Made by a program: the position numbers and the translations under genes. From positions 62,001 to 126,000 of the forward strand of contig NZ_JACHDZ010000003.1 of the NCBI RefSeq assembly GCF_014201375.1: a DNA stretch of 64,000 nucleotides, read 5' to 3'. Source of the DNA: Tunturiibacter empetritectus (GTDB taxonomy: Bacteria; Acidobacteriota; Terriglobia; Terriglobales; Acidobacteriaceae). Shown in pieces: positions 9,418 through 17,932 of the stretch (position 1 is the first letter of the stretch; each line of letters begins with the position of its first letter). The notes beneath the pieces were generated by a model that saw nothing but the letters and a program-made list of their open reading frames with translations, was not told the origin of the DNA and ran no database searches.

Positions 9418-9840
9418 ATGGCGGAAGAATCAAAGTTTGCTGACGAGCGCACAGCCTACGCCCTGCTGCGCATAGTGGTCGGCATAAATCTGATGATGCA
9501 CGGCGTAAGCCGCATGATCGCAGGCCCGGGAGAGTTTGCCGCGAAGTTGGTCATGCAATTCAGCCATGCTCCGCTCCCAGCGTGGAGTATCTGGTTCTTC
9601 GGTCTAATCCTGCCCTCAATCGAATCTCTCCTAGGTCTCCTCGTTCTCATCGGCCTAAGAACCCGAGCAGCGCTCATCGCCGCGAGTCTCCTCATCGCAG
9701 TGTTGACGTTCGGCTCGGCGCTCCTGCAGGACTGGGCCGCCACAGGAACCCAACTAACCTATGCCCTGGTCTACTTCACGCTAGTCTTTCTGCATCGATA
9801 CAACGGATACTCGATCGACTCCTGGATGAAGTGCCGCTAA
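9418..9840 (+). CDS. DoxX-family membrane protein
   Basis: A 140-residue protein with about four hydrophobic helices, starting RTAYALLRIVVGINLMMHGVSR, a pattern typical of the DoxX/DoxD family of small inner-membrane proteins. Family members are linked to oxidative stress or to quinone and thiosulfate chemistry, but a reaction cannot be assigned here. GCGGAGAACGGA precedes the ATG. Its last four bases overlap the convergent cytochrome P450 gene. Confidence 0.75.
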   Translation: MAEESKFADERTAYALLRIVVGINLMMHGVSRMIAGPGEFAAKLVMQFSHAPLPAWSIWFFGLILPSIESLLGLLVLIGLRTRAALIAASLLIAVLTFGSALLQDWAATGTQLTYALVYFTLVFLHRYNGYSIDSWMKCR

Positions 9841-11222
9841 TCTCTTCGTTCCACCAGCAGCGGAACTCCATGTTTCGGCCGAAGGCTGATCGCAGGATTA
9901 AGCGCGATCTCAGCTGCTGATCCCGGGGGCAGGCTGAGCCGCCAGTCACGAACGATCGTAGCCAAAGACAGCACTCCCTCCATCCAGGCTAACCCTTCGC
10001 CGATGCACTGTCGGCTTCCCGCCGCAAACGGAAAGAAGGCGAATCGTGGCCGCGGTTCTCTTTTATCCACGGCAAAACGATCGGGATCGAAGCGAAGCGG
10101 GTCAGCGTAAAAGCGCGGGTCCCGATGAACGACGAACTGCGACGCGATAAGCACAGCGCCCTTAGCAATCGCGTAGCCGGCGATCTCATAAGGCTCGACA
10201 CAGGTACGGGCCGTCACCCACACCGGAGGATAAAGCCGCATGGTCTCCGAGAAGACCTGAGTAGCATAAGGCAGACGCGAGTAGTCGTCCGCTGTTGGCG
10301 CTCGCTCGCCAAGAACCGCACGTGCCTCCTGCCACAGACGTGTCTGCACCTCCGGATGTTTCGCGATCAGCCATAACGCGAAGCTCAGCGCATTCGCAGT
10401 CGTCTCATGCCCCGCAAGCATAATCGTCAGACACTCATCATGCACCTGTTGATCCGACATGCGGCCACTGGAGTCTTCTACATCCACTGCTTCAAGCAGC
10501 ATGGAAAGTAGGTCGCCCCGATCTCCCGGCGACCGGCGGCGCTCCCGAATCATTCCATAGATAATGGCGTCGAGATCAGCCTGTCCCTTGCGAATTCGCT
10601 TCATGGCAGGCAGAGGCAATCGCTGAATCTGTTCGGAGAAAGGCAGAATAGCCAGCGGAAGAAATCCCATGAACGCATCGACCGCCGTCGAAACCTTCTT
10701 CACCTCTTCGTGCGACTGAACGTCCAGATCGAACAGGCACTTGCCGACGATCCGCAGAGCCAACTCCAGCATATCTTCATGCACATCGCGAACCGAACCC
10801 GGCCTCCAACTCTCTGAGATCCCCGCAGCGTTTTGTCCAATCACCTCACCATACGCCGCAATTCGTTGACGCAAGAATGCTGGCTGCGCAAGCCTTCGCT
10901 GACGCATATGCAGTGGCTCCTCACTGGTCAGCAAGCCCTCGCCCAGCACAGTCTTTGCTCGCTGCATCACAATGCCGCGATGATGCTTACTTGCATCCTT
11001 GAGAAGGAAATCTTCAACTAGCTCAGGATGATTCAATTGGTAGATGTGTCGTCCGAAGACCGTGTAATGAACAAAGTCTCCATAACGACGCGCAGACTCT
11101 GTCATAGACTCCACCGCTGTCTGTCGAAACATGCGGCCAGAGACAAACCGTGGAAGAAAAGAAGGACCTGCAGGGTATCTCTTCGAGCGTCCAGGATGAA
11201 TATCCAGTGCAACCGTAGTCAT
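9837..11222 (-). CDS. Cytochrome P450
   Basis: A soluble 461-residue monooxygenase with the full set of P450 signatures: AGHETT in helix I (270-275), ETMR of the ExxR pair (326-329) and the haem loop FPFAAGSRQCIG with the thiolate Cys406. The sequence style (KYPAGP start, LHMRQRRLAQPAF) resembles CYP102/CYP110-like bacterial fatty acid or terpenoid hydroxylases, but the substrate is unknown. No ferredoxin or reductase gene is adjacent. It is the last gene of a same-strand run from 17541 and could share its transcript, at a gap of 61 bases after the AIM24 gene. Confidence 0.92.
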   Translation of the reverse strand: MTTVALDIHPGRSKRYPAGPSFLPRFVSGRMFRQTAVESMTESARRYGDFVHYTVFGRHIYQLNHPELVEDFLLKDASKHHRGIVMQRAKTVLGEGLLTSEEPLHMRQRRLAQPAFLRQRIAAYGEVIGQNAAGISESWRPGSVRDVHEDMLELALRIVGKCLFDLDVQSHEEVKKVSTAVDAFMGFLPLAILPFSEQIQRLPLPAMKRIRKGQADLDAIIYGMIRERRRSPGDRGDLLSMLLEAVDVEDSSGRMSDQQVHDECLTIMLAGHETTANALSFALWLIAKHPEVQTRLWQEARAVLGERAPTADDYSRLPYATQVFSETMRLYPPVWVTARTCVEPYEIAGYAIAKGAVLIASQFVVHRDPRFYADPLRFDPDRFAVDKREPRPRFAFFPFAAGSRQCIGEGLAWMEGVLSLATIVRDWRLSLPPGSAAEIALNPAISLRPKHGVPLLVERRD

Positions 11223-11283
11223 TTGGACCTCTACATGAGTTTAGACTCGACCAGCCATAATTTCGGCATCGGGCCCAAATGAC

Positions 11284-12039
11284 TTACATCCCCTTCAGAA
11301 TAGAGCCCACAATGCCGCCAACAACCCCACCCTCCGCAGCCTGCTGTGCGCGTTCCTTCGGCAGGTACTCCTGAATCTGATGTGCCAGCCGCGAGATAGG
11401 AAGAGTCTGCAACCACACACGACCGGGACCAGTGAGCGCCGCAAGAAAGACACCATCGCCGCCAAAGATCAGATTCTTGATGCCAGGAACGCGCTGAATC
11501 TGAAATGAAACGGTAGACTGAAACGCGCCCACATGACCGGGATGAACTCGCAGCGTCTCACCGGGAGCAAGATCCTTGATAACGAGTTCCCCAGATAGCT
11601 CAAGCCACGCGATGCCCTGCCCGCTGATCTTCTGCAACAAAAATCCGTCACCACCGAAGATCCCCGCGCCAAGCGACTGCTGAAAACCAACCCCAAGCTC
11701 GATCGCGGCGGTAGCGCAGAGAAAGCCATGCCGATGAACCAAGTACTCATGCCCCGGACCAACCTCCACAGGCACGATGTGTCCTGGCACTCGCGTCGCG
11801 AACGCCACCTCGCCGGGGCCTCCAATCGCGCGGTACTCCGTCATAAACAGCGATCCGCCTCCAGCCACCCTCGCGATAGCACCGAAGAACCCACCGCCGC
11901 CGGCATGTTGAGTGTGCGTGGTCATCTGAACAGAAGCAGTCATCCACGAGAGCTCTCCCGCCTCCGAGATGACCGCGTCATTCGCGCCAAGGGCAAACTC
12001 AAGGACGGGCATGGTAGTGCCAAGAATGCGACTTTGCAT
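11284..12039 (-). CDS. AIM24/TIGR00266-family protein
   Basis: 251 residues with the repeated beta-strand pattern and glycine-rich turns of the AIM24 (TIGR00266) family, including a GGGSLFMTEYRA segment and VPVEVGPGHEYLVHRHGFLC. The C-terminal GGVVGGIVGSILKGM is glycine-rich and hydrophobic. The molecular role of bacterial members is not established. It lies between the GT2 and P450 genes on the same strand with gaps of 61-68 bases, so co-transcription is plausible. Confidence 0.75.
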   Translation of the reverse strand: MQSRILGTTMPVLEFALGANDAVISEAGELSWMTASVQMTTHTQHAGGGGFFGAIARVAGGGSLFMTEYRAIGGPGEVAFATRVPGHIVPVEVGPGHEYLVHRHGFLCATAAIELGVGFQQSLGAGIFGGDGFLLQKISGQGIAWLELSGELVIKDLAPGETLRVHPGHVGAFQSTVSFQIQRVPGIKNLIFGGDGVFLAALTGPGRVWLQTLPISRLAHQIQEYLPKERAQQAAEGGVVGGIVGSILKGM

Positions 12040-12107
12040 AAGGTCTCCTCATACCGCAACGCAACAAGTATACGTGGCCGGCGAACCTCCCCTTGTTCGG
12101 ACAGCTC

Positions 12108-12806
12108 TTAGCCTGGTTTGCGCGAAAAGCCCGTACGAAACAACACCTCGAGAATCCGAACCGCAGCCTTCATACTAGCCTTCACATCACCCGAAACCTT
12201 GGAGGCCCCTCCCCTGCGCTTACGATAATCAACAGGAATCTCCTGAATGCGAAGCTTATTCCGTGCAGCACGAATCTGCATCTCGAGATTCCATCCATAG
12301 GTCAACTCTGACATTTGTAACTCATTAAGTGACGTTCTGCGAATTGCACGAAAAGGCCCCATATCGGTATATCGAACACCTTGAAAGACGCGTAGGAGAG
12401 CTCCGACCAAGTGAGCAGCAAAAACCTGTGAACCGAGCATCGACCCCGCCTCGCGCCTGCCACGAATACGCGATCCAAGAACGAAGTCCGCATCGCCGGC
12501 CTCTATCGGAGCCACCAGCCTCGGCAGGTCCGCAATAACATCGGAGCCATCACCGTCCATATAGACCAGAATAGTGCTCGAAGATATTGCCGCATCGCCC
12601 CCCACTTTACACGCCGCTCCGTATCCGCGCGCAGACCGGACAACACGCGCACCCGCAGCCTCGGCAATCGCAGCAGTCTCGTCAGTGCTCCCATTGTCGA
12701 CGACGATACATTCGGCGATAAGCTGCCAGGGCATCTCAGAGACAACGGGGCCGATCGATTCGGCTTCATTCAGTGCGGGAATAATGACAGATATTTGTGG
12801 CGGCAT
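12108..12806 (-). CDS. Family 2 glycosyltransferase, polyprenyl-phosphate sugar transferase type
   Basis: A GT-A fold transferase of 232 residues. It begins SVIIPALNEAESIG, has VVDNGSTDET for nucleotide-sugar contact and MDGDGSD as the metal-binding motif. No C-terminal membrane helices are seen. The architecture matches dolichyl/polyprenyl-phosphate mannose synthase-like enzymes, which load a sugar onto a lipid phosphate. That would provide the donor for the GT87-like membrane transferase encoded at 14538-15998; the pairing is inferred from proximity. Confidence 0.82.
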   Translation of the reverse strand: MPPQISVIIPALNEAESIGPVVSEMPWQLIAECIVVDNGSTDETAAIAEAAGARVVRSARGYGAACKVGGDAAISSSTILVYMDGDGSDVIADLPRLVAPIEAGDADFVLGSRIRGRREAGSMLGSQVFAAHLVGALLRVFQGVRYTDMGPFRAIRRTSLNELQMSELTYGWNLEMQIRAARNKLRIQEIPVDYRKRRGGASKVSGDVKASMKAAVRILEVLFRTGFSRKPG

Positions 12807-12856
12807 CCTGATTCTTTGCGTCTGTTCAATCTGAGTTGCAGTGCGTGAGTGTGTGT

Positions 12857-13333
12857 TTAACGGAGGCCGACATACACTTCAATCTGAGCCTTCTCTGGAT
12901 CAGCCGAACGCTGATCGTAGACTTCGTAGTCGGCTCGAAACGATCGCGTACCACCCAACTCAGCAACCGACATAGACCAGATACGCTGCCACGTCTCAGG
13001 AACAACCTTTGTCACCGGCCCTCTATTCGACGTAACAACAGCGTAGCGGCCTCCCGGAATATGTTTCGCAACGAACTTCGCAGGCACGTTGTGAATCGAA
13101 GACACAGGCAACCCGAGAAGATAGGTGTACTGGCCGCTATGATCCTTCTCATAGTCCGTATACACCGCAATCAGATCGATACCAAGCTTGTTCGGAATTT
13201 TTGCGGCAAGATTATCGCGCAGCAGTCTATGCCAGATCTCCCCGATCTTTCCTTTGCCGTTCCTCTCAGCCGTGTTATCCGTGCGAGCCGCTACGCCTAC
13301 CACGTAGAACCCGGAGTGCTGCTGGATAGTCAT
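12857..13333 (-). CDS. Stand-alone GyrI-like/AraC effector-binding domain protein
   Basis: A domain of about 158 residues resembling the small-molecule-binding domain found at the C terminus of AraC/MerR-type regulators (GyrI-like), here without a DNA-binding domain. The features are FYVVGVAARTDN near the start, IWHRLLRDN and the C-terminal DFEVYD-type strand (here RADYEVYDQRS). The start at 13333 is supported by AGAGAGGATGCG in front of the ATG; an upstream extension to 13432 lacks such a site. It could sense a ligand or bind a product of the surrounding pathway. Confidence 0.7.
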   Translation of the reverse strand: MTIQQHSGFYVVGVAARTDNTAERNGKGKIGEIWHRLLRDNLAAKIPNKLGIDLIAVYTDYEKDHSGQYTYLLGLPVSSIHNVPAKFVAKHIPGGRYAVVTSNRGPVTKVVPETWQRIWSMSVAELGGTRSFRADYEVYDQRSADPEKAQIEVYVGLR

Positions 13334-13398
13334 CGCATCCTCTCTATGTTTCGCAGGTGCGATTATAAGGGCTTGCCGTAAAGGTGCAAGAGCGATCC

Positions 13399-14541
13399 TC
13401 AAAGGCTCCAACGAAGCCCGCAGTTGACACACGCCGGCGGCGGAGAGCTGGTCAGAAGCCCCTCGCGGAAATGTTGATACTCAGGCCCATTCCATATCTC
13501 TCGCAGGCTACTCTGCGTAGCGTCGCCCAGCGTAAAGCTACCGTAGCCCTTCATGCTGAAAGGCGCAATACAACACGGAAGTACCCGGCCGTTAGCGGTA
13601 ATGTACATCAGAGACCACGGCCGTCGGCACAAAGACCACGGACTATCGGAGCGCTGCATCTTGATCGACTCGCCGGGATCAACTGCGCCGGACGCCGAAA
13701 ACATCACACCCAGCTCCCGCGCAACCGACTCCGCCTCACGAATCAACGCCTCTTCCCGCTCAGTTGTGTGTTCAAACAGCGCCGACTCCGCACGCGCAAG
13801 AGAGTGTTCATCCATCGGCACATCGAAAAATACCAGCCGCTGCAGATAGACCTCAGTGACCCCAATCGAGTGAGCCAGGCGCACGAAGTCAGGAAGCTGA
13901 TCCACCGTCTCGCGCAGACCAGTCAGCCACAGCGACACGCGCGGCTTGGGAGCATCAAGCTCACGTTGAAGCCGCGTAAAGTTCTTTACGTTGGCGACTA
14001 TCTTGTCGAAGAAGTCCTTGCCCCGAACCATCTGAAAAGCCTCAGATTCAGCCGCGTCGAGCGATACGCGAAGTTCATCCAGACCTGCTTCGATCAGTGC
14101 CCGCCCATTTGCCTCCGTCAGCAAAGTCCCGTTCGTGTTGAAGAGAACATAGATGTTCCGATTCTTCAGATACTTCACGCGCTGAGCAATATCTTTGACC
14201 AGCATAGGCTCACCGATGCCGTGCAGCACAACCCGCGCAATCTTCGGATACTGGTCGATCAGCGAAGTGAAAAGCTCCCACGGCATATCAGCCTCGGGCT
14301 CCAGTTCTTCGTAGGTGCGCGGACAGGTCGTGCACAGCAGATTGCATCGGTTCGTCGTCTCCAGATAAAGACAAACCGGCTCCTGCGCAGCCACAGCAGC
14401 AAGATGCGCATCTGCCTCAGGCTTCTCGAAGTACCGGCGCATGCGGTTCTTCTCCTCTTCCGCCTGCTGCGCCGCGGGGCTAAGTCTCTCCTTATCATGG
14501 AGCAGGTCGTCGGGAGGAAGAATCGGAAGAAGTGTACTCAT
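13399..14541 (-). CDS. Radical SAM protein with C-terminal SPASM-type cysteines
   Basis: A 380-residue radical SAM enzyme. The cluster-binding motif C66-x3-C70-x2-C73 lies in NRCNLLCTTC, followed by HGIGEPML and NTNGTLLT of the SAM barrel. Cysteines in SLCRRPW, LPCCIAPF and ACVNCGL form a C-terminal SPASM-like region that would hold auxiliary Fe-S clusters. Substrate unknown. The ATG at 14541 overlaps the preceding GT87 stop in an ATGA junction, so the two are translationally coupled. The family is used for peptide modification and for lipid or sugar chemistry; no precursor peptide was found next to it. Confidence 0.85.
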   Translation of the reverse strand: MSTLLPILPPDDLLHDKERLSPAAQQAEEEKNRMRRYFEKPEADAHLAAVAAQEPVCLYLETTNRCNLLCTTCPRTYEELEPEADMPWELFTSLIDQYPKIARVVLHGIGEPMLVKDIAQRVKYLKNRNIYVLFNTNGTLLTEANGRALIEAGLDELRVSLDAAESEAFQMVRGKDFFDKIVANVKNFTRLQRELDAPKPRVSLWLTGLRETVDQLPDFVRLAHSIGVTEVYLQRLVFFDVPMDEHSLARAESALFEHTTEREEALIREAESVARELGVMFSASGAVDPGESIKMQRSDSPWSLCRRPWSLMYITANGRVLPCCIAPFSMKGYGSFTLGDATQSSLREIWNGPEYQHFREGLLTSSPPPACVNCGLRWSL

Positions 14542-15998
14542 AGAGATTCGCTCGCTATAACTGGCTGGACGAACAAGCTGCGATGGATCGGCCACCGGTT
14601 GAGAACTAACTGAATTATGAACGCTGCAAGCACCGAGGCGTAGAGAATTTTATTAGCAAGAAACATCCTGGGACCAGGTTCTGCCAAAGGGGTCGTGTAC
14701 AGATAGAAGAAGCCAAGAACATAGGTAAGAATCGGCAGATTCGGCATCAGTGTGAAAAACGGAATCAGCCAGACGATGTACCAGGCATAGTGGGGAGAGA
14801 ACAGAAACATCAATGCTGACGCAAGCCCGAAGGCAGGCGGAAGAAAACCCGCAACCCCGTCCGAAGCAAACGGCTTTCTACGGTTGCTCCCGTCAGAGCC
14901 CGCGACCCGCCAGCACCACCAGACGACTCCCACGAAAACCCCAGCACAGAAAACGTAGTAGGACGCCGTAGAAAGACCACGCAGTCCAGGAATCTGTTGC
15001 GAAAGCTCCAGTAGAAAATATCGCGCACCAGTCGCCATGCCCTCTTCTTGTACATAGCCCCCAAGAAATCCAAAGACGAGAACGCCAACGCTCGAATAGG
15101 CCGCATAGCCCAGCGCAACAACGGCGGCAACCGTGGCAGGCATCTTGAAGTCACCGCGACGATAGAGCGCGGGAAATAGCACCAGCGGATAAAGCTTCAG
15201 CAGAATAGCGACACCGAGAAAAATCCCTGTCAGCACCGGACGTCTTCGAAAGCGCGCCAGCAGAGCAAGCGCAATGAATGCCATGACAGCAGAATCGAGA
15301 TGGCCCGAGCCGGCGATCTCCCACACCAAGACCGGACACCACGCATAGAGCAACGTCTGCTCGCGGCGAAGACCAAGAGCCTGAAGAAGCGTCACCAGCG
15401 CATACATCGTCACGCCTTCAAACAGGACCATCACAGTCTTCACGAAAGTGATCGTCGGAGAGATCCACGTAATCAGATAAAAGAGCATCTGTGCCGCAGG
15501 TGGATAAATAGTATGGGCATAATCTCGCCGATTGATTTTCTCGAAGATGCTCTGATGCGGCGCACGCAGAAACGCAAGCACAGCATCGCCGGGAACATAC
15601 CGATAGGGGCTGACGTGTGCATGTTGCACCACGCCATCCCACACATAACGATAGATATCACTCGACAGATAGGGCGGCTCACCTAGCGCAACCACACGGC
15701 ACGCAACGGCGACACCAAGAATAATCGGAAAAGTAAATCTATCGACCGGTTGGGTTAGCACAAGAAACGCTGCCCCAAGATAGAGAATGCAGGACCACCC
15801 CGACACGCCGGAAAACCCAATCGTGAAGTGGTCGTACTCGCTGACCAATTGTCGCGTAAGTAAAAATAGAGCAACCCCAATCAGACCCAAGGCAGCGTTG
15901 GTCTGCCAGGCACGAGCGACCGACCAATGTCGGCGAACACGAGACCCCAGCGCAGCACTTGCAGCTGAATTCGTCGCCGAGTCGGTCGTTGCGATCAT
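14538..15998 (-). CDS. Multi-pass membrane glycosyltransferase, GT87/DUF2029-like
   Basis: About 486 residues with roughly ten hydrophobic helices. The acidic motif PYLSSDIYRYVWDG after the second or third helix is typical of GT-C enzymes of the GT87/DUF2029 and MptA/B type, which use polyprenyl-phosphate mannose and transfer mannose outside the membrane. ATG at 15998 sits in a TGATG junction with the upstream gene and is preceded by a strong GGAGGGGAAGG; the TTG three bases upstream is less likely. Acceptor and sugar are unknown. Confidence 0.8.
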   Translation of the reverse strand: MIATTDSATNSAASAALGSRVRRHWSVARAWQTNAALGLIGVALFLLTRQLVSEYDHFTIGFSGVSGWSCILYLGAAFLVLTQPVDRFTFPIILGVAVACRVVALGEPPYLSSDIYRYVWDGVVQHAHVSPYRYVPGDAVLAFLRAPHQSIFEKINRRDYAHTIYPPAAQMLFYLITWISPTITFVKTVMVLFEGVTMYALVTLLQALGLRREQTLLYAWCPVLVWEIAGSGHLDSAVMAFIALALLARFRRRPVLTGIFLGVAILLKLYPLVLFPALYRRGDFKMPATVAAVVALGYAAYSSVGVLVFGFLGGYVQEEGMATGARYFLLELSQQIPGLRGLSTASYYVFCAGVFVGVVWWCWRVAGSDGSNRRKPFASDGVAGFLPPAFGLASALMFLFSPHYAWYIVWLIPFFTLMPNLPILTYVLGFFYLYTTPLAEPGPRMFLANKILYASVLAAFIIQLVLNRWPIHRSLFVQPVIASESL

Positions 15999-16777
15999 CA
16001 ACCTTCCCCTCCCTGCAACCGAAGTTCACGCAGGTAAGTGCGAGTATGTTCGGCGCGATACCCTGAAAGCCTGGCAAACGACGGCGGCGCATCACCAAGC
16101 AGTTCTGCAACCAACAGCTCAAGCGTCTCTCGATCATCTACGTCATACCAAAGCGGCAGAACGACTACCTCAATGCCTGCCTTCTTCGACGCAGCAACCG
16201 TCTCGGAAAATACAGACGAAGTACTCCACGCAATATCGGCGAAGAGCTCAGAATGAGCCCGCTTGAGTCCGATCAAATAATAACCACCATCCACCGCCGG
16301 ACCAAGAACAATGCGATCGCCTTCCTTCTGCAACTCCGCGACAGCCTGCTCAAAAGCGGAAGCCGGAACCGTGGGCGAATCGGAGTCGATCAGGCAAACA
16401 CTCCCGTAGCCACACGACAAAAGATCCTGTGCCGTCGCAAGCAGGCGCTCGCCAAAGCTGTCGCCCCGCTGCGGAATCAGGGCGAAGTCCGCAGGCAGAA
16501 GATTGTCGAAGAGAGCTTCCTCGCCAACCGGGGTGTAAGAGATAACCCCAGCCGCGCCACCCGATCCAGCAACAGTGAAAATATTTTCAGCGGTGTCTTT
16601 AAGAAAGCAGACATTGAGATCCGCCGCCTGAGCCGGCGTAAGAGGAGGTGCGAGGCGGGTCTTCACCTTGCCGGCGCGCGGAGCCTTCGCCATCACCGCA
16701 AGAGCGGTCTGCCCGGCTCTCACAGCAAGCGGCCTCGCAGGATCGAGAATCGGGTAAGACATCGTTGGAGGAGTCAT
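15998..16777 (-). CDS. DUF2064 / TIGR04282 rSAM-associated transferase 1
   Basis: About 259 residues with the nucleotidyl/glycosyl-transferase-like DUF2064 pattern: VMAKAPRAGKVKTRLAPPL at the start, IDSDSPTVP in the middle and GPAVDGGYYLIGL. Family TIGR04282 is named for its association with radical SAM enzymes, which fits the radical SAM gene two positions downstream. Published names mention arsenosugar synthesis, but no arsenic gene occurs here. The ATG at 16777 overlaps the methyltransferase stop (ATGA). Confidence 0.82.
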   Translation of the reverse strand: MTPPTMSYPILDPARPLAVRAGQTALAVMAKAPRAGKVKTRLAPPLTPAQAADLNVCFLKDTAENIFTVAGSGGAAGVISYTPVGEEALFDNLLPADFALIPQRGDSFGERLLATAQDLLSCGYGSVCLIDSDSPTVPASAFEQAVAELQKEGDRIVLGPAVDGGYYLIGLKRAHSELFADIAWSTSSVFSETVAASKKAGIEVVVLPLWYDVDDRETLELLVAELLGDAPPSFARLSGYRAEHTRTYLRELRLQGGEG

Positions 16778-17541
16778 AGGACTAGACCGTCCACCACGCC
16801 AACCGGCGGCCGCCACTCAGAGTTGACCGAAGCTGCCGCCTTTTTTTCGCAGACCGCATACTGATACCAGCCATCATATTGCAGATCGGCTTCGCCCCAC
16901 GGTTGCGAATGAATCAACGCCGAAAAGTCCGGCGCAGTCATTACATCAGCCTGTCGCGGCTCGCGATATCTTCCTGCGGGACTATTCGTCACCTTGGAGA
17001 GCAGCCACATGCAGCCAAGTGGTATTCGGGTGCGAAAGCCCGAGGTAGGCTCTGCGATAAAACATCGCCCCCCCGGCCGCAGAACCCGAAAGATCTCGCC
17101 CAGAACAGCCTCTCGATTTGCCACAATCAGAAAGAGTCGCGAGACCACAATTGCATCGACAGAGTTGGAAGCATCCGGGAGAGAGTGCGCATCCGCATGA
17201 GCGAAGGTGCAGTTCTGAAGGCTGCGACTGGCCGCCCGGGACTTCGCCCTCGCCAGCAACCTGCGCGAAAGATCGACTCCGGTGGTATGAATCTGCGGAT
17301 ACTCCTGCGACAGTCGACAGGCATAGAAGCCGGGGCCGCAACCCAACTCAAAAACCCTGGTACCCGGCGCCGGCCCCTCAGGAGGAAACAGCGCTCGACT
17401 GATCTCCGGGGTGTGATCGCGAAACAAGTACTCACGGCAAAGAGCGTAAAACCAGGAGCAACTCTCAAAGAGGCTGTCCGGCTGGTGCGCAGGAGGATGC
17501 GTGAAGGTTCTGCCGGGCATTTCGCAGTCGCTTGTTTCCAT
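16774..17541 (-). CDS. Class I SAM-dependent methyltransferase
   Basis: A Methyltransf_11-type protein. VFELGCGPGFYACRL is the SAM-binding glycine loop, TTGVDLSRRLL the acidic end of strand 2, HADAHSLPDASNSVDAIV the motif II region, and FRVLRPGGRCFIAEP motif III. Substrate unknown. It is the first gene of the four-gene coupled block leading to the radical SAM gene. The start is placed at 17541, but the frame is open to 17598 and that start remains possible. Confidence 0.8.
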   Translation of the reverse strand: METSDCEMPGRTFTHPPAHQPDSLFESCSWFYALCREYLFRDHTPEISRALFPPEGPAPGTRVFELGCGPGFYACRLSQEYPQIHTTGVDLSRRLLARAKSRAASRSLQNCTFAHADAHSLPDASNSVDAIVVSRLFLIVANREAVLGEIFRVLRPGGRCFIAEPTSGFRTRIPLGCMWLLSKVTNSPAGRYREPRQADVMTAPDFSALIHSQPWGEADLQYDGWYQYAVCEKKAAASVNSEWRPPVGVVDGLVL

Positions 17542-17932
17542 TCTTGGCCCTGTCAAGTTTTGAACGTGCGCTTCGGTCGAGAACTCCCTGATTTGCAATG
17601 ACTCAGATAATAGACGCTTACTACTCTGGAATCTTCAACATTCTGCTCCTGCGTGGTTGGATGCACATCTTCCATTAAGGTTACGGCTACGCGAAATCGG
17701 TGGATTGCCGCTCCCGCTGCAGACAGCTGTCATCCGCCGACATTGGGGCGAAAGCCACCTCGGCAATCGAAATTGTTTGAAATTTTGAGCTTTTTGTTGA
17801 TCGCAGAGAAAGTCGCACTCACGAATCCCCAGCCCACGGACCCAAACGCACCACGGCCCGCTCTATGCAGCAAGAGCGAGCCATCGCCGAGCGTTAGATT
17901 ATTTAGCGCAACTCAATGACTGTCGCAACAAC
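17542..17932. other. Non-coding gap before the glycan operon
   Basis: Nearly 390 bases between tdh and the methyltransferase gene without a credible ORF. It presumably contains the promoter of the methyltransferase operon. An eight-base inverted repeat, GATTGCCG (17703-17710) and CGGCAATC (17761-17768), encloses a GGC-GAAA-GCC tetraloop hairpin (17747-17756) and the palindrome GACAGCTGTC (17722-17731). This is a possible structured RNA, but it matches no riboswitch class I know. Confidence 0.4.

Noticed and set aside
17542..17932. Riboswitch in the gap before the methyltransferase operon
   Set aside because: Hairpins are present, but no conserved core of any class known to me could be found; kept only as a low-confidence structured RNA.
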